From positions 124,001 to 188,000 of the forward strand of contig NZ_JAFIMU010000013.1 in assembly GCF_017302985.1 (NCBI RefSeq): DNA of 64,000 nt, read 5' to 3'. The notes beneath the pieces are model-generated. The model was not told the DNA's origin. It did not search any database and saw only the letters and a program-made list of their open reading frames with translations. Below, piece after piece: positions 61,605-64,000 of the stretch. The translations under genes were made by a program, and so were the position numbers. Numbering within the stretch: the first letter of the stretch is position 1; each line of letters begins with the position of its first letter. The DNA comes from Corallococcus macrosporus (lineage in GTDB: Bacteria; Myxococcota; Myxococcia; Myxococcales; Myxococcaceae).

Positions 61605-62816
61605 TCAGTCCCAGCGGCTGGTCAGCTTCAGCTTCCACTCACGCAGCTTGCCGTTGCCCACGCCCGACGGGTTCACCACGTGCAGCTTCCACAGGCCGTT
61701 GATGGTGCCGTCACGCGGGATGCCGCGCGTCACCGGGATGCGCTTGGGCGGCGTGCCCTCGTTGGGGCCGTCCCACAGGAGCGCCGTCTCACCGCCCGGA
61801 TCCTCCAGCGTCAGCACCAGCCGGGACGGGTTGTTGTGCGCCAGGTCCAGCTCCACCGTGATGTCCTCCGGCACCGTCGCCAGGCCCACCACCGGCTGCG
61901 TCGTCGTCAGCGCCGTCGTGTTCCCCTGCAGCGTCAGGTCCGGGTACGCCGTGAACTCGCCCGACATCCACGCCGGCCGGCACCAGCCCTCCACCGCGCC
62001 GGAGTCCAGGCCGTGGCACGCCAGCCCGTCCTGACACGGCACGAAGCGCGAGCACGACGCGCCGTCGCCCGGGGTGCTCACCGCCGTCACACAGCGGCCA
62101 TAGGGGCTGGAGCCGTCGTTCGGGATGCCCTCGCACATCAGCGTGGGCCCGCACGTCGTCGTGGCCGTGCACGGGTCGCCCTCTTCACCCGCCTGCGTGG
62201 CCGTCTTGAGGTTCTGCAGCGCCGTCGCGTCCACGCCGGGCAGCCGGCCCAGCTTCAGGATGTCGTAGAACGGCCGCGCGGCCACCATCGCGTTCGCCGC
62301 CACCGCGGGCACGTTGTACGTCGACTGCAACGCCGCCGCGGACTGCGTGTTCACCACGGCCAGCGCCCGGCGCGCCTCCGCCACGTTGAACGACACGCCG
62401 TGGTACGTGCCCACCCAGCCGTCCACCGGCAGCTCCACCCGGCCCGTGCCCCGCGCGTACGCCTCCAGCGCGCTCAGCGCCGCGGGCCCCACGTACATCA
62501 GGTCGTCCACCTGCTCGATGGAGACGAAGCGGCGGTCATCCGCCGTGTGCAGGACGCCGTCCGGGCCCTCGCGCCAGTCGGCGATGCTCTGCGCCGCCTG
62601 CGAGTTGAGCGGCACCTGCGTGTCGAGCACGGCGAACGTGGTGTTCCAGTCGTTGAGGAACAGCACCACGCCATTGCCCGCGGGCGTGCCCGAGGCCAGC
62701 TCCTGCGCCTGCGTGGCCAGCGCGGCGGCCGGCGTGTCCGACACCGCGGCCGCGCCGCAGCTCAGGAGGAGGGGAACCGAGGAAAACGACAGAAAACGAC
62801 GGAGTCTGGAGTTCAT
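61605..62816 (-). CDS. Lipoprotein with C-terminal P-domain (proprotein convertase-like)
   Basis: 403 residues. The ATG at 62816 begins a lipoprotein signal with LLSC (Cys20). An N-terminal helical part around residues 70-140 has a helix-hairpin-helix look (FVSIEQVDDLMYVGPAALSALEAYA) as in ComEA-type DNA-binding proteins. A Cys-rich middle is about 215-295 (GDPCTATTTCGPTLMCEG, GDGASCSRFVPC). The C-terminal ~105 residues match the P/Homo-B domain: TVELDLAHNNPSRLVLTLEDPGG, TALLWDGPNEG, RDGTINGLWKLHVVNPSG, GKLREWKLKL. P-domains normally flank a protease, but none is attached here. It lies 81 bp upstream of the crystallin gene on the same strand. Confidence 0.8.
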   Translation of the reverse strand: MNSRLRRFLSFSSVPLLLSCGAAAVSDTPAAALATQAQELASGTPAGNGVVLFLNDWNTTFAVLDTQVPLNSQAAQSIADWREGPDGVLHTADDRRFVSIEQVDDLMYVGPAALSALEAYARGTGRVELPVDGWVGTYHGVSFNVAEARRALAVVNTQSAAALQSTYNVPAVAANAMVAARPFYDILKLGRLPGVDATALQNLKTATQAGEEGDPCTATTTCGPTLMCEGIPNDGSSPYGRCVTAVSTPGDGASCSRFVPCQDGLACHGLDSGAVEGWCRPAWMSGEFTAYPDLTLQGNTTALTTTQPVVGLATVPEDITVELDLAHNNPSRLVLTLEDPGGETALLWDGPNEGTPPKRIPVTRGIPRDGTINGLWKLHVVNPSGVGNGKLREWKLKLTSRWD

Positions 62817-62858
62817 GGGCTCCATGTACTCCATGCCGGGCCGCGTGTCGGTGACCGT

Positions 62859-64000
62859 TCAGGTCCTGTCTTGATACAGCGCGATGACGCCGTGGACCTG
62901 GCCGGTGACCTGCTGGAGGCGGTCCGCCGCCGCGTGGGTGGCCTCCACTCGGGCCACGGAGGCCTGCATCAGCGCCGTCAGGTCCGACACGGCGGTGAAG
63001 ATTTGAGACACGCCCGCGGACTGCTGGCTCACCGACGCTGAAATCCGGCGGACGGCGTCCGCGTTGCCCTTCACCAGGCCGGACAGCATGCCCAGCTGTT
63101 CGCCGGAGGCGCGGATGGTTTCGATGCCCCGGCCCATGCGCTCGCCGCCCTGCCGGGTGAGATCCACGACCCCCTGGATGCGCGAGCGCGTGTCGTCCAG
63201 CACCGTGCGCACCTGCTGCGTGGCCGCCACGGACTGGGACGCCAGGCCCCGGATCTCCCGCGCCACCACCGCGAAGCCGCGGCCCACCTCCCCTGCCCTC
63301 GCCGCCTCGATGGCCGCGTTGATGGCCAGCACGTTGGACTGGTCCGCCAGGTCCTGCACCGTCCGGGTGATGCCGGCGATCCGATCCGTGGAGGTCGCCA
63401 GTCCCTGGATGCGCTCGGAGAGGTCCGCCGCCTGCGCGCGCAGGTCCGCCAGCCCCTCCACGCTCCGGCCCAGGGCCTCCTCCACCGCCGCGCCCACGTC
63501 CCCGGCCTCCTGCGTGGCCCCCAGCGCGCGAGCGGCCTGCTCGGTGGCCACCAGCGACGTGTGGCGGATCTCCTCCGCCGTCACCCGCGTCTCATCCAGC
63601 GCCCGGGCCTGCCGGGAGAGCTCCTGGCGCTGCTCGCTCGTGGACTCCGACAGCGTCCGCACGGAGTCGCGCAGCGCGTCCGCGGAGCCCATCAGCGGCC
63701 GGACGACCCGCTCCTCCACCGCGCTCCGGGACAGCTCCAGCTGCGCCTCCCGCTGTGCCGCCGCCCGCAGGTCGCGCTGGCCCTGCACGCAGGAGGCGAC
63801 GAGGAAGACGTCCTCGAACAGCACCCACGCCGTGTGCTCCATCCACCGCCAGGACTCGTGGGCGTGCATGCCGAAGATGGACTCCGGCCAGAACATGCCG
63901 CGCAGGAAGTGGTCCGCCGCCACCACGCCGCTGAAGGTGAGCAGCACCTTCCAGTCCCGGTAGATGGAGAGCAGCGCCAGCGAGCCGAAGATGTGGAAGT
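62859..64000 (-). CDS. Methyl-accepting chemotaxis protein (N-terminus beyond window)
   Basis: About 380 residues are visible; the reading frame continues past the right edge. The membrane part shows [21 protein letters not shown] and [19 protein letters not shown], a multi-TM N-terminus without the usual periplasmic domain. No HAMP is evident. The signalling domain has the methyl-accepting hairpin tip [18 protein letters not shown] and [19 protein letters not shown]. It ends near IALYQDRT without a CheR tether. It relays a signal, perhaps redox or membrane state, to CheA/CheW. First visible gene of the minus-strand run ending at 58991; the 42-bp gap to the next gene suggests co-transcription. 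Confidence 0.88.
   Translation of the reverse strand, partial: FHIFGSLALLSIYRDWKVLLTFSGVVAADHFLRGMFWPESIFGMHAHESWRWMEHTAWVLFEDVFLVASCVQGQRDLRAAAQREAQLELSRSAVEERVVRPLMGSADALRDSVRTLSESTSEQRQELSRQARALDETRVTAEEIRHTSLVATEQAARALGATQEAGDVGAAVEEALGRSVEGLADLRAQAADLSERIQGLATSTDRIAGITRTVQDLADQSNVLAINAAIEAARAGEVGRGFAVVAREIRGLASQSVAATQQVRTVLDDTRSRIQGVVDLTRQGGERMGRGIETIRASGEQLGMLSGLVKGNADAVRRISASVSQQSAGVSQIFTAVSDLTALMQASVARVEATHAAADRLQQVTGQVHGVIALYQDRT

Noticed and set aside
60690-63041. 783-residue plus-strand open frame
   Set aside because: Runs across two minus-strand lipoprotein genes and their signal peptides; Arg/His-rich without domains.
1-64000. tRNA, rRNA, CRISPR, transposase or prophage genes
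   Set aside because: Looked for cloverleaf-type ends, spaced direct repeats, and transposase, integrase or capsid-like proteins; none could be supported.

Overview
The window is about 64 kb of high-GC (close to 70 % by eye) bacterial chromosome. It most likely comes from a fruiting myxobacterium (Myxococcota, of the Myxococcus/Corallococcus/Pyxidicoccus type). The pointers are a MYXO-CTERM sorting tail (53132-56872), a TonB-dependent receptor that carries a TonB C-terminal domain at its own N terminus (33430-36177), a very high number of lipoproteins (about 14 lipobox signals), kelch and other propeller-repeat lipoproteins, Asp-Ala-Gly linkers behind lipoboxes, and Cys-rich secreted tails. 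I see no rRNA, tRNA, CRISPR array, insertion sequence or prophage. The window reads as ordinary chromosome rich in cell-envelope and lineage-specific genes.

Layout. 1-4030: a GH13 amylase-like lipoprotein (cut by the window edge), an Ala-rich cytosolic-looking protein, a strong hairpin, a trigger-factor-like chaperone that lacks the ribosome-binding domain, and a small membrane protein. 4076-10078: a 21-repeat kelch lipoprotein, a METTL25-like methyltransferase, a small lipoprotein and a hypothetical protein. 10493-17138: a 16-repeat Sel1 lipoprotein, a lipase-fold hydrolase, a soluble glucose/aldose dehydrogenase, a CBM9-like protein and a DUF3592 protein. 17143-23809: an NlpC/P60-like protein divergent from a 1200-residue protein of unknown function, then a lipoprotein and a secreted caspase-like (His/Cys) protein. 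23939-27922: a TetR regulator divergent from a four-gene run (oxidoreductase, methyltransferase, zinc-ribbon protein, Lys-rich-tail protein).

28005-33283: a second kelch lipoprotein, two small secreted proteins, and a translationally coupled pair of a two-TM SLATT-like protein and a protein with a CHAT/caspase-like His/Cys arrangement. 33430-38510: the TonB receptor with its lipoprotein partner and a HEAT-like secreted protein. 38681-42011: a DUF1361 membrane protein, a beta-class GST divergent from a LysR regulator with a clear palindrome between them, and an aldo/keto reductase. 42268-47306: a Cys-rich secreted protein, DUF72, DUF1444-like, an EEP-family hydrolase, an LTXXQ lipoprotein and a dienoyl-CoA isomerase-like crotonase. 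47312-53108: two divergent O-methyltransferases, a peptidoglycan-binding/C39-like protein convergent with an EEP nuclease-like protein, a DUF3592 protein and a broken methyltransferase. 53132-64000: a large MYXO-CTERM repeat protein, an OmpA-family protein, a propeller lipoprotein, and a minus-strand run from a chemoreceptor through a P-domain lipoprotein, a beta-gamma-crystallin lipoprotein and two small proteins.

How the genes may work together. Most genes stand alone or in pairs. The pairs most likely to be functional units are the SLATT-like/caspase-like operon (31125-33283), the Ala-rich protein with the truncated trigger factor (1375-3607), the TonB receptor with its lipoprotein (33430-37102), the GST/LysR divergon (39358-41028) and the TetR divergon (23939-27922). 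The first two are the best candidates for an undescribed system. The assignments rest on motif reading only and no database search was possible.
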